This document shows positions 46,681 through 56,125 of a stretch of DNA of 64,000 nt, one piece after another (within the stretch, counting starts at the first letter, position 1; each line of letters begins with the position of its first letter). This stretch comes from Pseudodesulfovibrio senegalensis (GTDB taxonomy: Bacteria; Desulfobacterota; Desulfovibrionia; Desulfovibrionales; Desulfovibrionaceae): positions 1 through 64,000 of the forward strand of contig NZ_WAIE01000008.1 of NCBI RefSeq assembly GCF_008830225.1, written 5' to 3'. A program made the position numbers and the translations under genes. The notes under the pieces were generated by a model. It did not search any database, was not told the DNA's origin, and saw only the letters and a list, made by a program, of their open reading frames with translations.

Positions 46681-46699
46681 GATCTTGATTCTCATTATC
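46681..46699 (-). promoter_or_regulatory. Fur box before the AraC regulator gene
   Basis: GATCTTGATTCTCATTATC matches the 19-base Fur consensus at 15 positions. It begins 41 bases upstream of the regulator's start codon on the leftward strand, where a repressor would cover the promoter. Confidence 0.7.
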
Positions 46700-46799
46700 T
46701 AGGCTGTTTATTCCTTTTGCAAACCCAGGTCAACATCTGCACATGCAAAGAAAAACCCACAGGATATGCCGCAACAAAGCGCTCCCGGGCCGCCGGAGG

Positions 46800-46829
46800 C
46801 ATTCCGCCTCATTCCGCCTCATTCCGCCC
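46800..46829. repeat. Three tandem copies of CATTCCGCCT
   Basis: Three head-to-tail 10-base units, the last with one change, in the gap between acs and the AraC gene, just outside the acs terminator. Probably a short slipped-strand repeat; copy number may vary. Confidence 0.7.
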
Positions 46830-46840
46830 CTCTCCGCCAC

Positions 46841-46877
46841 AAAAAAACAGGACGCCCCCCGCAACAAGGAGCGTCCT
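46841..46877 (-). terminator. Rho-independent terminator of acs
   Basis: Read leftward, AGGACGC (complement of 46871-46877) pairs with GCGTCCT (complement of 46849-46855) and is followed by a run of seven T. A second stem, GGCCGGGT/ACCCGGCC (46886-46907), stands between it and the acs stop. Confidence 0.85.
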
Positions 46878-46925
46878 GCGAATGGGGCCGGGTCACACAA
46901 CCCGGCCGCGTTGCCTTGATACCAT

Positions 46926-48911
46926 CTATGATTCCATGAGTTCGTTCCTTCCCTCCACGAGGTCGGCGATGACACCGGCGTCGGCCAGGGTCGAGGTGTC
47001 GCCGAAATCGTCCTGATCCGCGGCGATCTTGCGCAGCACGCGGCGCATGATCTTGCCGGAACGCGTCTTGGGCAGGCCGTCCGCAAACTGGAGCACCTCG
47101 GGCGTGGCAATGGGTCCGATCTCGGAGCGAACCCACTTCTTGAGTTCAAGCCGCAGTTCGTCGGATTCATCCTCGTCGCCCTTGAGGGTCACATAGGCGT
47201 AGATGGACTGTCCCTTGACCTGATGCGGCATGCCCACAACCGCGGCCTCGGCAACGGCAGGGTGCGCCACGAGCGCGGACTCGATCTCGGCAGTGCCGAG
47301 CCGATGGCCGGACACGTTGATGACGTCGTCGAGCCGCCCCATGATCCAGAGATAGCCGTCTGCATCCATGCGCGCGCCGTCGCCCGCCTCATACATGCCC
47401 GGGAAGCGTTCGAAATAGGTCTTCTTGAACCGTTCCGGGTCCTTGTACACGCCGCGAAGCATGCCGGGCCACGGTTTCTTGATCACCAGATGCCCGCCCT
47501 CGTTGGGGTCGGCCTCGCTCATGTCCGAACGGATGATGTGCGCGTCCACGCCGGGCAGGGCGCGGGTGGCCGAGCCGGGCTTGAGCGGCGTGGCATAGGG
47601 CAGGGGCGAGATCATGAACCCGCCGGTTTCGGTCTGCCACCATGTGTCGCAGATGGGCAGCTTACCGCCGCCGATGTTGTCGTGATACCACATCCACGCC
47701 TCGGGGTTGATGGGCTCGCCCACCGAACCGAGCAGCCGCAGGCTGGAAAGGTCGTGCCGTTGCGTCCACTGGGTTCCCTCGCGCATGAGCGCGCGGATGA
47801 CCGTGGGCGCGGTGTAAAAGATATTGACCCCGAACTTCTCCACGATCTGCCAGAAACGGTCCGGCTTGGGATAGCTGGGCACGCCCTCGAACATGAGCGA
47901 GGTGGCCCCGAGGCAGAGCGGTCCGTACACGATATAGGAATGGCCGGTGATCCAGCCGATGTCCGCCGTGCACCAGTACACGTCGTCTTCCTTGATGTCG
48001 AAAACCCATTGCAGGGTGTGCGCGGCATAGGTCAGGTAGCCGCCGGTGGTGTGCACAACGCCCTTGGGCTTGCCCGTGGACCCGGAGGTATAGAGGATGA
48101 ACAGCTCGTCTTCGGCGTCCATCTCCTCGGGCGGGCACGGACCGTTGATGTCGTCGGCTTCCATGATCTCGTGCCACCAGTTGTCGCGGCCCTCGACCAT
48201 GTCCACGTCGTTGCCCGCACGCTGCACCACCACGACCTGTTCCACGGTGGGGCATTGGCTCAGGGCCTCGTCAGCATTGGGCTTGAGCGGAATGGTCTTG
48301 CCCGCGCGCAGCACCGCGTCCGCCGTGACCAGCACCTTGGCTTCGCAGTCCTGAATGCGCGATTGCAGGGAAAGCGCGGAAAATCCGGCAAAGACCACGG
48401 AATGCATGGCCCCGATGCGTGCGCAGGCCAGCAGGGCAACGGCCAGCTCCGGCACCATGGGCAGATACAGGGCCACGCGGTCGCCCTTTTTCACGCCCAT
48501 CTTCTTGAGCGCGTTGGCGAATTTGCAGACCTCCGTGTAGAGCATCTGGTAGGTGAAGACACGCACGTCCTCGTCCGGCTCGCCCTGCCAGATGATGGCG
48601 GCCTTGTTGCGCCGGCCGTTTTCCAGATGCCTGTCCAGGCAGTTGTAGGCCACGTTGAGCTTGCCGCCCTTGAACCAGTTGATCTCGGGCTTGTGAAAAT
48701 CGTATTCCAGCACGGAATCCCACGGCTTGAACCAGTCCACCAGCTCGGTGGCGCGCTCGGCCCAGAAGCCTTCCGGGTCTTCATCCGCGCGCTTGGCCGC
48801 GGCCTCGAATTCCTCCATGCTGCGGACATGGGCCTGGGCCTGCATCTCCGCAGGCGGCTCGAACAGGCGTCCTTCCTTCATCATGCTCTCAATGTTCTTT
48901 TCTTCGCTCAT
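46926..48911 (-). CDS. acs: Acetyl-CoA synthetase (AMP-forming)
   Basis: 661 residues from the ATG at 48911 (GCAGGAG upstream). It turns acetate, ATP and CoA into acetyl-CoA, AMP and pyrophosphate. Adenylate-forming motifs: [19 protein letters not shown] near 268-286, [37 protein letters not shown]. The C-terminal catalytic Lys620 lies in [10 protein letters not shown], the target of Pat-type acetylation. A Pat-like acetyltransferase gene starts 2.2 kb away. Length is typical of Acs. Confidence 0.95.
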   Translation of the reverse strand: MSEEKNIESMMKEGRLFEPPAEMQAQAHVRSMEEFEAAAKRADEDPEGFWAERATELVDWFKPWDSVLEYDFHKPEINWFKGGKLNVAYNCLDRHLENGRRNKAAIIWQGEPDEDVRVFTYQMLYTEVCKFANALKKMGVKKGDRVALYLPMVPELAVALLACARIGAMHSVVFAGFSALSLQSRIQDCEAKVLVTADAVLRAGKTIPLKPNADEALSQCPTVEQVVVVQRAGNDVDMVEGRDNWWHEIMEADDINGPCPPEEMDAEDELFILYTSGSTGKPKGVVHTTGGYLTYAAHTLQWVFDIKEDDVYWCTADIGWITGHSYIVYGPLCLGATSLMFEGVPSYPKPDRFWQIVEKFGVNIFYTAPTVIRALMREGTQWTQRHDLSSLRLLGSVGEPINPEAWMWYHDNIGGGKLPICDTWWQTETGGFMISPLPYATPLKPGSATRALPGVDAHIIRSDMSEADPNEGGHLVIKKPWPGMLRGVYKDPERFKKTYFERFPGMYEAGDGARMDADGYLWIMGRLDDVINVSGHRLGTAEIESALVAHPAVAEAAVVGMPHQVKGQSIYAYVTLKGDEDESDELRLELKKWVRSEIGPIATPEVLQFADGLPKTRSGKIMRRVLRKIAADQDDFGDTSTLADAGVIADLVEGRNELMES

Positions 48912-49196
48912 GGGCTGCTCCTGCTGTGTCTTCTCTTGGAAAATCCGGGCGGGCCGGTCCACCGCGGCTCTGCCTGCTGCCCGGCCTGAAAAAGCGGCCG
49001 GGGGCTACCATGTGTTGTATCTCTATATGAAGAAAAAACACAACCGCAGCCGTTTTCAGGTGAACGGTAGCAATTTGTCCGGTGAGCGGTTGCGCGGCTG
49101 GAAAAACAAGATTGGATGGCTGGTGTCGAAAGTATTTATCAATGATTACGAGCATGATGCCGCAAAGCAAGATGCAGGGAGCTGCCTTGCATCGGC

Positions 49197-49300
49197 AAGG
49201 GACACGTCCCTTGACCCTGTTCCGTTCTGGCAATCTCGAAAAAAAACCAACCCGCCGACCAAAAACCAGCGGCCCGGTTCGCAATGCAAACCGGGCCGCT
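49197..49300 (-). repeat. Composite intergenic repeat, family 3, copy 1
   Basis: Two conserved hairpins: AAGGGA-cacg-TCCCTT (49197-49212), followed by GACCCT-TTC-TT-TG-like sequence, and AGCGGCCCGGTT/AACCGGGCCGCT (49268-49300, 12 base pairs) followed by CGCCAAA. The same arrangement occurs at 58034-58209 with paired base changes in the stems. In both places it lies between two leftward genes. The rest of 48912-49362 has no gene; a hairpin TTTGGGGGA/TCCCCCAAA next to the peptidase stop (about 49318-49358) may end that transcript. Confidence 0.6.
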
Positions 49301-49362
49301 CGCCAAACGTTTTTGTGGGGGGATTTGGGGGAATACTTTTGAAAAAGTCCTCCCCCAAAAAA

Positions 49363-50934
49363 CTACTGCAACAGCAACAAATTACGAGCAGCCCCGGCCG
49401 CGTCTACAGCGGTCACAGGCGTGAAATCGATACCCCAGACGTTGCCGGAACTGGACGTATAACTCTCGCTATCTCCACTGTCTCCTGTCGTCACAGTCTG
49501 GGCGACAAAAGAAAGGCCGCTGTGATACGGCTTGACCGTATACTCCGTGGAAGACGCGACACCCACAAGGCCGAAAACGCCCTTCTCATTGGTCACATCC
49601 GTAACCTTGCTGCCGTCTGTTGACGACGTGGCCACAACCAGAGAACCGGAAACGGGATTGCCGTCCGCGTCCAGCACCCGGCCGCTGATGATCTCCCCGG
49701 TCTTGTCCGTGAATACATTGAATACGCACTTGTAGACCGAAGTGAACGCCGGGTCACAATCAATGGCAGGCAGGTTGTACCAGACATCGTCGCTGCCGGA
49801 CCAACCCATGTTCAGATGGTGATACATGGTGGAGGAGTCATACCCGTAGCCGTCGCAGACAATGGCGTGCCCGCCAGCAGTCCCCGTAATGCCCAGCAGC
49901 ACGGGCAGGTCCGCGTCCAGATTGGGGTTGACCATCGTATTTCGGGCAGATGCCTCAAGATTGTTCCCGGAATTGAAGCCAGGGATGGCATTGGCATAGC
50001 CAAAAAAATACGGAAGCATAGAGGCGGCATAGAGCGTGTTTGTTCCCGAGCCATCATTTCCGTAATCCATACTCACGGCCAACCCGACATCAAGAGTCAA
50101 ACCGCTGATGGCTTGCCGCTGGGCCAAGGGTGTCGATGCGTCCGGGACAAGCGGCATGTCGTCCCACACATACGGGCCTCCCGAACCGTCTCCACCACGA
50201 AATCGCCAATTATGCTGATACTCGCCATCCACCTTGATGGAAAAAATGGTATTGTTACCCACTCCCTCGACAGGAAAACGATGATAACGCATGAGTTGCG
50301 ACATGGCCGTGGCCACGCACCCGCACACGTAATTATTGGGCGTATAAATGTTATACGTATTCTCTCCGCCAACAGTGGATTGCCCCCAACGCGAATCAAC
50401 CAGCGAGGCCACACGAACGTCGGAAATGGTCGCTTCCCCCATTTCCACGCTCAGATCCACGCCTTGGGCGGCCATGGCCGCGGCGTTCAGCAACGTGGCC
50501 CAGCGCTTGTTGGCGCCGTTTTCGGCGGACGCGCTCATGTCCATGCCGGTCATGGACCGGGCCTTGGCCTGCCTGCCGCGCATGTCCTGCTCCAGCAGGG
50601 CAAAGAGCGGATTGTTCGGGTCGGCGTCAAAGGAACCGTCGTTCTGGAAACCCACGATGGGTTCCACGAGGTCGTCGCCAGCCACGGCCACGAAACCGCC
50701 GCCCGACAGTGCAACAATGTAATAGGCCGCGTCTCCATCGGAAACGGCATGGGCCGCAACGGACTGCGCCGAACTGCCCTGCATGTCCATGCCCATGGGC
50801 TTCTGGTCCAGAACCAGCCAGCCCTGCACGGCCTGTTTTGCCTGATCCGGTGACACGGGTGCCGCAAAGCAGGCCGAAGTCAAAAACAACACCACGACAA
50901 ACACGGCCGCAAGGCCGTGGACACATGTCCTCAT
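49363..50934 (-). CDS. Secreted C10-family cysteine peptidase (streptopain-like)
   Basis: 523 residues. Signal peptide about 1-24 (ending SACFA), an inhibitory propeptide of the Spi type (about 25-140), and a papain-like C10 catalytic domain with Cys206 in NYVCGCVATAMSQLMRYH and His356 in TAGGHAIVCDGY. Residues about 415-505 look like a carboxypeptidase-regulatory/Cna-B type beta-sandwich (GRVLDADGNPVSGSLV). The C terminus is AARNLLLLQ, matching the tail of the three surface proteins at 5-13 kb. It probably acts outside the cell or on its surface. Confidence 0.88.
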   Translation of the reverse strand: MRTCVHGLAAVFVVVLFLTSACFAAPVSPDQAKQAVQGWLVLDQKPMGMDMQGSSAQSVAAHAVSDGDAAYYIVALSGGGFVAVAGDDLVEPIVGFQNDGSFDADPNNPLFALLEQDMRGRQAKARSMTGMDMSASAENGANKRWATLLNAAAMAAQGVDLSVEMGEATISDVRVASLVDSRWGQSTVGGENTYNIYTPNNYVCGCVATAMSQLMRYHRFPVEGVGNNTIFSIKVDGEYQHNWRFRGGDGSGGPYVWDDMPLVPDASTPLAQRQAISGLTLDVGLAVSMDYGNDGSGTNTLYAASMLPYFFGYANAIPGFNSGNNLEASARNTMVNPNLDADLPVLLGITGTAGGHAIVCDGYGYDSSTMYHHLNMGWSGSDDVWYNLPAIDCDPAFTSVYKCVFNVFTDKTGEIISGRVLDADGNPVSGSLVVATSSTDGSKVTDVTNEKGVFGLVGVASSTEYTVKPYHSGLSFVAQTVTTGDSGDSESYTSSSGNVWGIDFTPVTAVDAAGAARNLLLLQ

Positions 50935-51137
50935 ATGATGATCCCCTCTTTAAAAATGCGAATTAGCACCCCCTGCCCAATCTTTTATTTGAACTCGCCT
51001 TTCTGTCAATGCTTTGTCTTGAAAAAGAAGACGGGGCAAGCGGTACAACCCGGCCTTCAGCCCAGTGTTGCGCCCGGGGCATGAAACAAGCTATCCTGCT
51101 GTTTCAGCAAACCCACACAGAGCAACCCGAGGAGCCC

Positions 51138-53849
51138 ATGAGCGTCGTCAACCTGGAATACCTGTTCAGTCCCCGCTCCGTGACCGTGATCGGCGCAACC
51201 AACGATCCGGCCAATCCCGGCAACATCGTCATGAAAAACCTCATGGCCGGAGGTTTTGCCGGACCGGTCATGCCGGTTTCCGGCGAGGCCGAGGCCATTG
51301 CCGGCGTCCTGACCTTTTCCAGCGTGGAGGCCCTGCCCAAGGCCCCGGACATGGCCGTGGTGGCCTCGCCCCTGCACGAGGTGCCCGAGGTCATCGCCAG
51401 CCTGAAGAAAAAGGGCACGCACGCTGCGGTTCTGGTAGGACCGGGCTTTACCGGGCTGGACCCGGACGAGGTGCAGGACGTGCGCGAAACCATTCTTTCC
51501 GTTGCCGAGCCCCCGGATTTGCGCATCCTCGGCCCCAAGTGCCTCGGGTTCATGGTCCCGGCCCTGAACCTGAACGCCTCGCTGGCCCATGCAAAGGCCA
51601 AACCCGGCAAGGTGGCCTTCATCTCCCAGTCCGACTCCCTGTTCGCCACGGTGCTGGACTGGGCCAAGGACAAGGGCATCGGCTTTTCGCATCTGGTTTC
51701 GCTGGGACAGCGCGTGGACGTCACCTTTGCGGACATCATCGACTACCTCGGCTCGGACCCGGCCACCCGCTCCATCATGATCTACATGGAATCGCTCACG
51801 GACGCGCGCGAATTCATGTCCGCGGCACGGGCCGCGGCGCGCAACAAGCCGGTTCTGGTGCTGCGGCCCGGAATGGCGCTGGATTCGCTGGTGCCGGGCA
51901 TGGGGTGCCGGCAGGTGGGCGGCAAACGGCTTTGCGACGAAATCTACGACGTGGCCTTCCGGCGCGCGGGCATGCTGCGCGTGGACTCCATCGACGGCCT
52001 GTTCGACGCGGCCCAGACCCTTTCCATGCCCAAACCCGTGCGAGGCGAGCGCCTTGCCATTCTGACCAACGGCACCAGCGCCGGCATCATGGCCGCGGAC
52101 AGGCTGCTGGCCGGTGGCGGCACGCTGGCTGATCTTTCCGAAGAGACACAGGCCGGACTGTTCGACCTTACGGACGGCAAGATCACGGGCAACAATCCCG
52201 TGGACATCCCCTTCAACGCGGACGGGGACATGTATTCCAAGGCGCTCAAGCTGCTCACCAAGGACAAGGGCGTGGACGGCATTCTGGTCATGCACGTGCC
52301 GTGGGCGCAACAGCCCGAGGTGGAAATAGCCGAGGCCGTGGCCAAGACCCTGAAACGGGTCAAGCGCATGGTGCTCACGGCATGGCTGGGCTCGGGCGGT
52401 GCGGAAAAGGCGCGCGCAGTATTCGCGGAGGCGGGCATCCCCAGCTACGAATCCCCGGCGCAGGCCGTGCGGGCCTTCATGTATCTGGCCGAGTACCGCC
52501 GCAACCAGGAACTGCTCATGGAGACTCCGGATTCCCTGCCCTCGGACTTTTTCCCGGACACGACCACTGCCAGAAGCGTGGTGGAACAGGCTCTGGGCGA
52601 CGACCGCGAGGAACTGACCGAACCCGAGGCCAAGGCCGTACTCGCGGCCTACGGCATTCCGGTGGTGGAAACGCGGCTGGCGGTCTCGGCCAAGCAGGCC
52701 TGCATCGCCGCGGACGAGCTGGGGTATCCCGTGGCTCTGAAGGTGCGCTCGCCCCAGATCGACCAGCCCTTTGACGTGGGCGGGGTGCTGCTGGACCTGG
52801 AAACGCCCGAGCAGGTGTGGGAAGGCGCGGCCACCATGCTGGCCCGCGTGAACCGCGAACGGCCCGACGCCTACATCGAGGGCTTCATCGTGCAGAAGAT
52901 GGGCAGGCGCATGGGCGCGCACGAGCTGTTCGTGGCCGCCGAGGTGGACCCCGTGTTCGGCCCGGTGATCCATTTCGGCCACGGCGGCATGGCCCGCGAA
53001 ATGATCAAGGACGACGCCATCGCCATGCCCCCGCTCTCCATGAGTCTTGCCCGCGAAATGGTCGAACGCACGCGCATCTTTGAACTGCTCAAGGGCACGC
53101 CGTCGCAGCTCCCGGCAGACGTGGACGACATCTGCCTGACCATCATCCAGATTTCCCAGCTGCTGGTGGACGTGCCCCAGATCGCCGGGCTGGACCTCAA
53201 CCCGCTGTATGCGGACAGTGAAGGCGTTCTGGCGCTCGGCGGCAAGATCCGTGTGCACCCCTTTGACGGGCATGGGCAGGAGCGTCTGGCCATCCGGCCC
53301 TACCCGCGCGAGCTGGAGGAATGCATCACCACCCGCTCGGGCCGCAAGGTGACCATCCGGCCCATCCGCCCCGAAGACGAGGAAACCCACCGCATGTTTC
53401 TGGAACGCCTTTCGGACGAGGATTTGCGCATGCGCTTTTTCGGCGTGGTGCGCCGCGATTTCGACCACAAGGATCTGGCCCGCTTCACCCAGATCGACTA
53501 CGACCGCGAAATGGCCTTCATCGCACAGGCGGAAACCGACGAGGGCGAGGTGGAGACCCTCGGGGTCATGCGCACCAACACCAAGCCGGACAACTCGGAC
53601 GCGGAGTTTGCCATCGTGATCCGCTCGGACCAGAAAGGGGACGGGCTCGGCTCCCTGCTGTTCGGACGCGGCATCGACTACACCCGCGAACGGGGCACGC
53701 TGCGTATCTCCGGCCAGACAATGGCCGAAAACAAGGCCATGCAGGGACTGGCCAAAAAATTCGGCTTTGCCATCTCCCCGGCAAAGGACGACCCGGACCT
53801 CGTGGACATGGACCTTGAGCTGAACAAAGAACCCGGGACAACAGAGTGA
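51138..53849 (+). CDS. pat: Pat-type protein acetyltransferase (acyl-CoA synthetase-like plus GNAT)
   Basis: 903 residues from the ATG at 51138 (GAGGAG at 51127-51132). Residues 1-460 resemble the CoA-binding/ligase domains of ADP-forming acyl-CoA synthetases (SPRSVTVIGATNDPANPG), about 490-710 an ATP-grasp domain, and 725-895 a GNAT domain (TIRPIRPEDEETHRMFLERL, SDQKGDGLGSLLFGRGI). The usual phospho-histidine motif (SHTG type) is replaced by GCRQVGGKRLCDEIYD, so synthetase activity is probably lost, as in YfiQ/Pat enzymes. Acs is nearby and is the likely target; this is inference. Confidence 0.88.
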   Translation: MSVVNLEYLFSPRSVTVIGATNDPANPGNIVMKNLMAGGFAGPVMPVSGEAEAIAGVLTFSSVEALPKAPDMAVVASPLHEVPEVIASLKKKGTHAAVLVGPGFTGLDPDEVQDVRETILSVAEPPDLRILGPKCLGFMVPALNLNASLAHAKAKPGKVAFISQSDSLFATVLDWAKDKGIGFSHLVSLGQRVDVTFADIIDYLGSDPATRSIMIYMESLTDAREFMSAARAAARNKPVLVLRPGMALDSLVPGMGCRQVGGKRLCDEIYDVAFRRAGMLRVDSIDGLFDAAQTLSMPKPVRGERLAILTNGTSAGIMAADRLLAGGGTLADLSEETQAGLFDLTDGKITGNNPVDIPFNADGDMYSKALKLLTKDKGVDGILVMHVPWAQQPEVEIAEAVAKTLKRVKRMVLTAWLGSGGAEKARAVFAEAGIPSYESPAQAVRAFMYLAEYRRNQELLMETPDSLPSDFFPDTTTARSVVEQALGDDREELTEPEAKAVLAAYGIPVVETRLAVSAKQACIAADELGYPVALKVRSPQIDQPFDVGGVLLDLETPEQVWEGAATMLARVNRERPDAYIEGFIVQKMGRRMGAHELFVAAEVDPVFGPVIHFGHGGMAREMIKDDAIAMPPLSMSLAREMVERTRIFELLKGTPSQLPADVDDICLTIIQISQLLVDVPQIAGLDLNPLYADSEGVLALGGKIRVHPFDGHGQERLAIRPYPRELEECITTRSGRKVTIRPIRPEDEETHRMFLERLSDEDLRMRFFGVVRRDFDHKDLARFTQIDYDREMAFIAQAETDEGEVETLGVMRTNTKPDNSDAEFAIVIRSDQKGDGLGSLLFGRGIDYTRERGTLRISGQTMAENKAMQGLAKKFGFAISPAKDDPDLVDMDLELNKEPGTTE

Positions 53850-54976
53850 CGCTGCACGTGCATCACCATACGGCCCTGCAACTGCGCGGAGGAGCCGTAC
53901 GCGTGGCCATGCTGCTGCAACGCGGGCTGGCGAACGCGGGCGTGGACTGTTCGGCCTCCTTTGAATTCGCGGAAACCGGGGACCTGAAAACCGCCACGCC
54001 GCCGGAGAGGCTCGGCCCGCTGGTGCGCGAAACCGCGCCCAAGGACGCGCTGGTGCACGTGCACGGCAGCGGCGACTGGGTGCGGCTGCTCAGCTCCCTT
54101 GATCGTGCGCCGGTCATGACCCTGCACGACTGCGACCTGTTCACGGGCGGGTGCGCCTATCCCCTGAACTGCGCCCATTTTTCCGAAGAATGCAAGGAGC
54201 CCTGCCCCAGGGATTACCCCGAATGCGCGGGCTACCGCGAGGCCAAGAAACTGTTGGTGGACAAGCTGCAACCCGTGCTGGTCTCGCCCTCGGGCTGGCT
54301 GGCCGGGCTGGCGCGCGAGGCCCTGCCCGGGCATACCGTGCGGGTGATCCCCAACGGCATCCCGTGGCCGGAAACCCCGCCGGACAAGGCTGCGGCGCGC
54401 AAGGCCATGGGCATCCATCCGGCCGCCCGCGTGGTCGTGTTTGTGGCCCACGGCGGGGAAAAGGCCGCCTACAAGGCAGGCAACCGCTGGTGCGAGCTTT
54501 GGGACGACCTGTGCAAACGCGCACCCAACATGGTGGGCTTTGCCGTGGGCGGCGACACCGCATTCACGCACAACGGCCTGCACTTCTGGCCCTATGTGGA
54601 CAGGACACGCATGGCCCGGTTGCTGGCCGCGGCGGACGTTTTGCTCTATCCCTCGCTGGCAGACAACCATCCGTTGGTGGTGCTGGAGGCACAGGCGCAG
54701 GGGTTGCCCACGGTGGCCTTTGCCGCGGGCGGCATTCCCGAACAGATACGGGACGGGGACACCGGCCTGCTGGTGCGCGAACAGGATTTTGGTGCGCTGG
54801 CCGAAACCGCCGCCACCCTGCTGACCCGGCCCCGTCAGGCGCGCGAAATGGGCGTTGCCGCATTTTACCACGGGCAAAAACGCTTCACCATGGAACGCAT
54901 GGTCAACGACTATCTGCGCCTGTACCGCGCGGCGGACCAACAGGACAAAAATGAAGAGGACGCAAGGGATGCATGA
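53846..54976 (+). CDS. Glycosyltransferase family 4
   Basis: 376 residues from a GTG start that overlaps the pat stop (GTGA). An N-terminal acceptor domain begins HHHTALQLRGGAVRVA; VMTLHDCDLFTGGCAYPLNC (about 90-110) is a pattern seen in GT4 enzymes of the WcaC-like group; the donor site is VIPNGIPWP (about 168) and ADVLLYPSLADNHPLVVLEAQAQGLPTVAF (about 262-290). It has a Cys-rich stretch at 110-130. Role in glycan or glycolipid assembly; why it is coupled to pat is unclear. Confidence 0.87.
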   Translation: MTLHVHHHTALQLRGGAVRVAMLLQRGLANAGVDCSASFEFAETGDLKTATPPERLGPLVRETAPKDALVHVHGSGDWVRLLSSLDRAPVMTLHDCDLFTGGCAYPLNCAHFSEECKEPCPRDYPECAGYREAKKLLVDKLQPVLVSPSGWLAGLAREALPGHTVRVIPNGIPWPETPPDKAAARKAMGIHPAARVVVFVAHGGEKAAYKAGNRWCELWDDLCKRAPNMVGFAVGGDTAFTHNGLHFWPYVDRTRMARLLAAADVLLYPSLADNHPLVVLEAQAQGLPTVAFAAGGIPEQIRDGDTGLLVREQDFGALAETAATLLTRPRQAREMGVAAFYHGQKRFTMERMVNDYLRLYRAADQQDKNEEDARDA

Positions 54977-55982
54977 AAACCTGACCGTGCCCTTTGCCGG
55001 GAAAAAGGTCTTCTGGTTCGGAGAGCGCTATTTCGTGGACGCGCTGCAAAACATGGGCGCGGACGTTACCTATGCCCGGCCCGACGGCCGCCCGCTGGAC
55101 TGGCAGGGCGTGGTGCGCACCGCCGGGTTCGAGCCGGATCTGCTTGTGTACGGCGACCGCAGCCTGCCCGTGCCGCTTCTGGGGCTGGAAGACTATCCAT
55201 GCCCCACCATGTTTCTGTGCGTGGATACGCACATCCACAGCTGGTATCCCTTTTATGCGCAGGCGTTCGACCTGTGCACCGTGAGCCTGCGCGACCACAT
55301 GGAAACCTTTTGCAACAAGCGCCTGCCCGACGAACGCCTGCTGTGGCTGCCGCCCTTTGCCAGGGACGAAGACCTGCCCAAGCCCATGGACAAGGAATGG
55401 GACCTGCTGTTCGTGGGCAACGTGGGCGAGGACATCTTTCCGGTGCGCACGCGCATGCTGCACGAGATCGGGAAACGCATGCCCGGGCTTGTGGTCAGGC
55501 AGGGGACCTACCGCGACCTGTATCCCAAGGGCCGCGTGATCCTGAATATTGCCGAACGCGGGGACCTGAACTACCGGGTCTTCGAGGTGCTGGGCTGCGG
55601 CGGGTGTCTGCTGACCCCGGCCATCGGCCACGGACAGGAAGAACTCTTCGAAAACGGACGCGACCTGTTCACCTATCCGGTGAACGACGTTGACGCGCTG
55701 GTGGAAACAGCACAAAAGCTGCTGGCCGAGCCTGAACTCTGCCAACGGGTTGCGGCCAGCGGTCAGGCCAAAGTGGACGCCATGCACCGGGCCAGTCACC
55801 GCGCCGCCGAGTTCGCGCGCTGGGCCGAGAGCTTCGACCTGAACACGCTGGCAGCGCAGCGCAGGCGGCAGGCTCCGGTCATCCACGACATGTTTTTGCG
55901 GCTTTTGTACCTGCATCTGGCCGAGACCTGCGGGAATGATGTGCTGGCCATGGCCTACATGAAGGCGGCGAAAAGAGGATAA
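54969..55982 (+). CDS. CgeB-like glycosyltransferase
   Basis: 337 residues from the ATG at 54969, with GAGG at 54957-54960 and eight bases of overlap with the preceding gene. It resembles spore-coat CgeB-type glycosyltransferases: WDLLFVGNVGEDIFPVRTRML (about 142-162), ILNIAERGDLNYRVFEVLGCGGCLLTP (about 190-218) and a C-terminal GT_4-like helix with LFTYPVNDVDALVETAQKLL. Probably soluble. It is the last gene of the pat-GT-GT group and is followed by a terminator. Confidence 0.85.
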   Translation: MHENLTVPFAGKKVFWFGERYFVDALQNMGADVTYARPDGRPLDWQGVVRTAGFEPDLLVYGDRSLPVPLLGLEDYPCPTMFLCVDTHIHSWYPFYAQAFDLCTVSLRDHMETFCNKRLPDERLLWLPPFARDEDLPKPMDKEWDLLFVGNVGEDIFPVRTRMLHEIGKRMPGLVVRQGTYRDLYPKGRVILNIAERGDLNYRVFEVLGCGGCLLTPAIGHGQEELFENGRDLFTYPVNDVDALVETAQKLLAEPELCQRVAASGQAKVDAMHRASHRAAEFARWAESFDLNTLAAQRRRQAPVIHDMFLRLLYLHLAETCGNDVLAMAYMKAAKRG

Positions 55983-56091
55983 TCAGGGATTATCCTGCAA
56001 AAATTATTGTTTTGCCAAGGAAGAGTGGCGGGACGCGGTGGTTTGTCTGTTGCGCTGACACACAAAAAAACACCATAAAAACATCTTTATT

Positions 56092-56125
56092 GAAGGTTTC
56101 GCCCTCCAGGGCGACCTTCTTTTTC
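56092..56125 (+). terminator. Terminator after the CgeB-like gene
   Basis: GAAGGTTTCGCCCT (56092-56105) pairs with AGGGCGACCTTC (56108-56119), followed by TTTTTCT. A longer arm CCTTCTTTTTCTG/CAGAGAAAAAGAAGG continues to about 56147, and the whole element resembles 66-122 in inverse orientation. The rest of 55983-56610 contains no recognisable gene apart from the repeat at 56528. Confidence 0.7.

Noticed and set aside
43557-46682. A 1041-codon rightward open frame
   Set aside because: It runs opposite feoB, the PepSY-FeoA gene and the AraC gene, crossing their intergenic regions; composition is His/Arg/Pro-rich with no domain.
48889-49284. A 131-codon leftward frame between acs and the peptidase
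   Set aside because: It overlaps the family 3 repeat and the acs start region, without a ribosome site or recognisable product.
51057-53468. An 803-codon leftward open frame
   Set aside because: Opposite the pat-like gene, with no domain or plausible start; a composition artefact.
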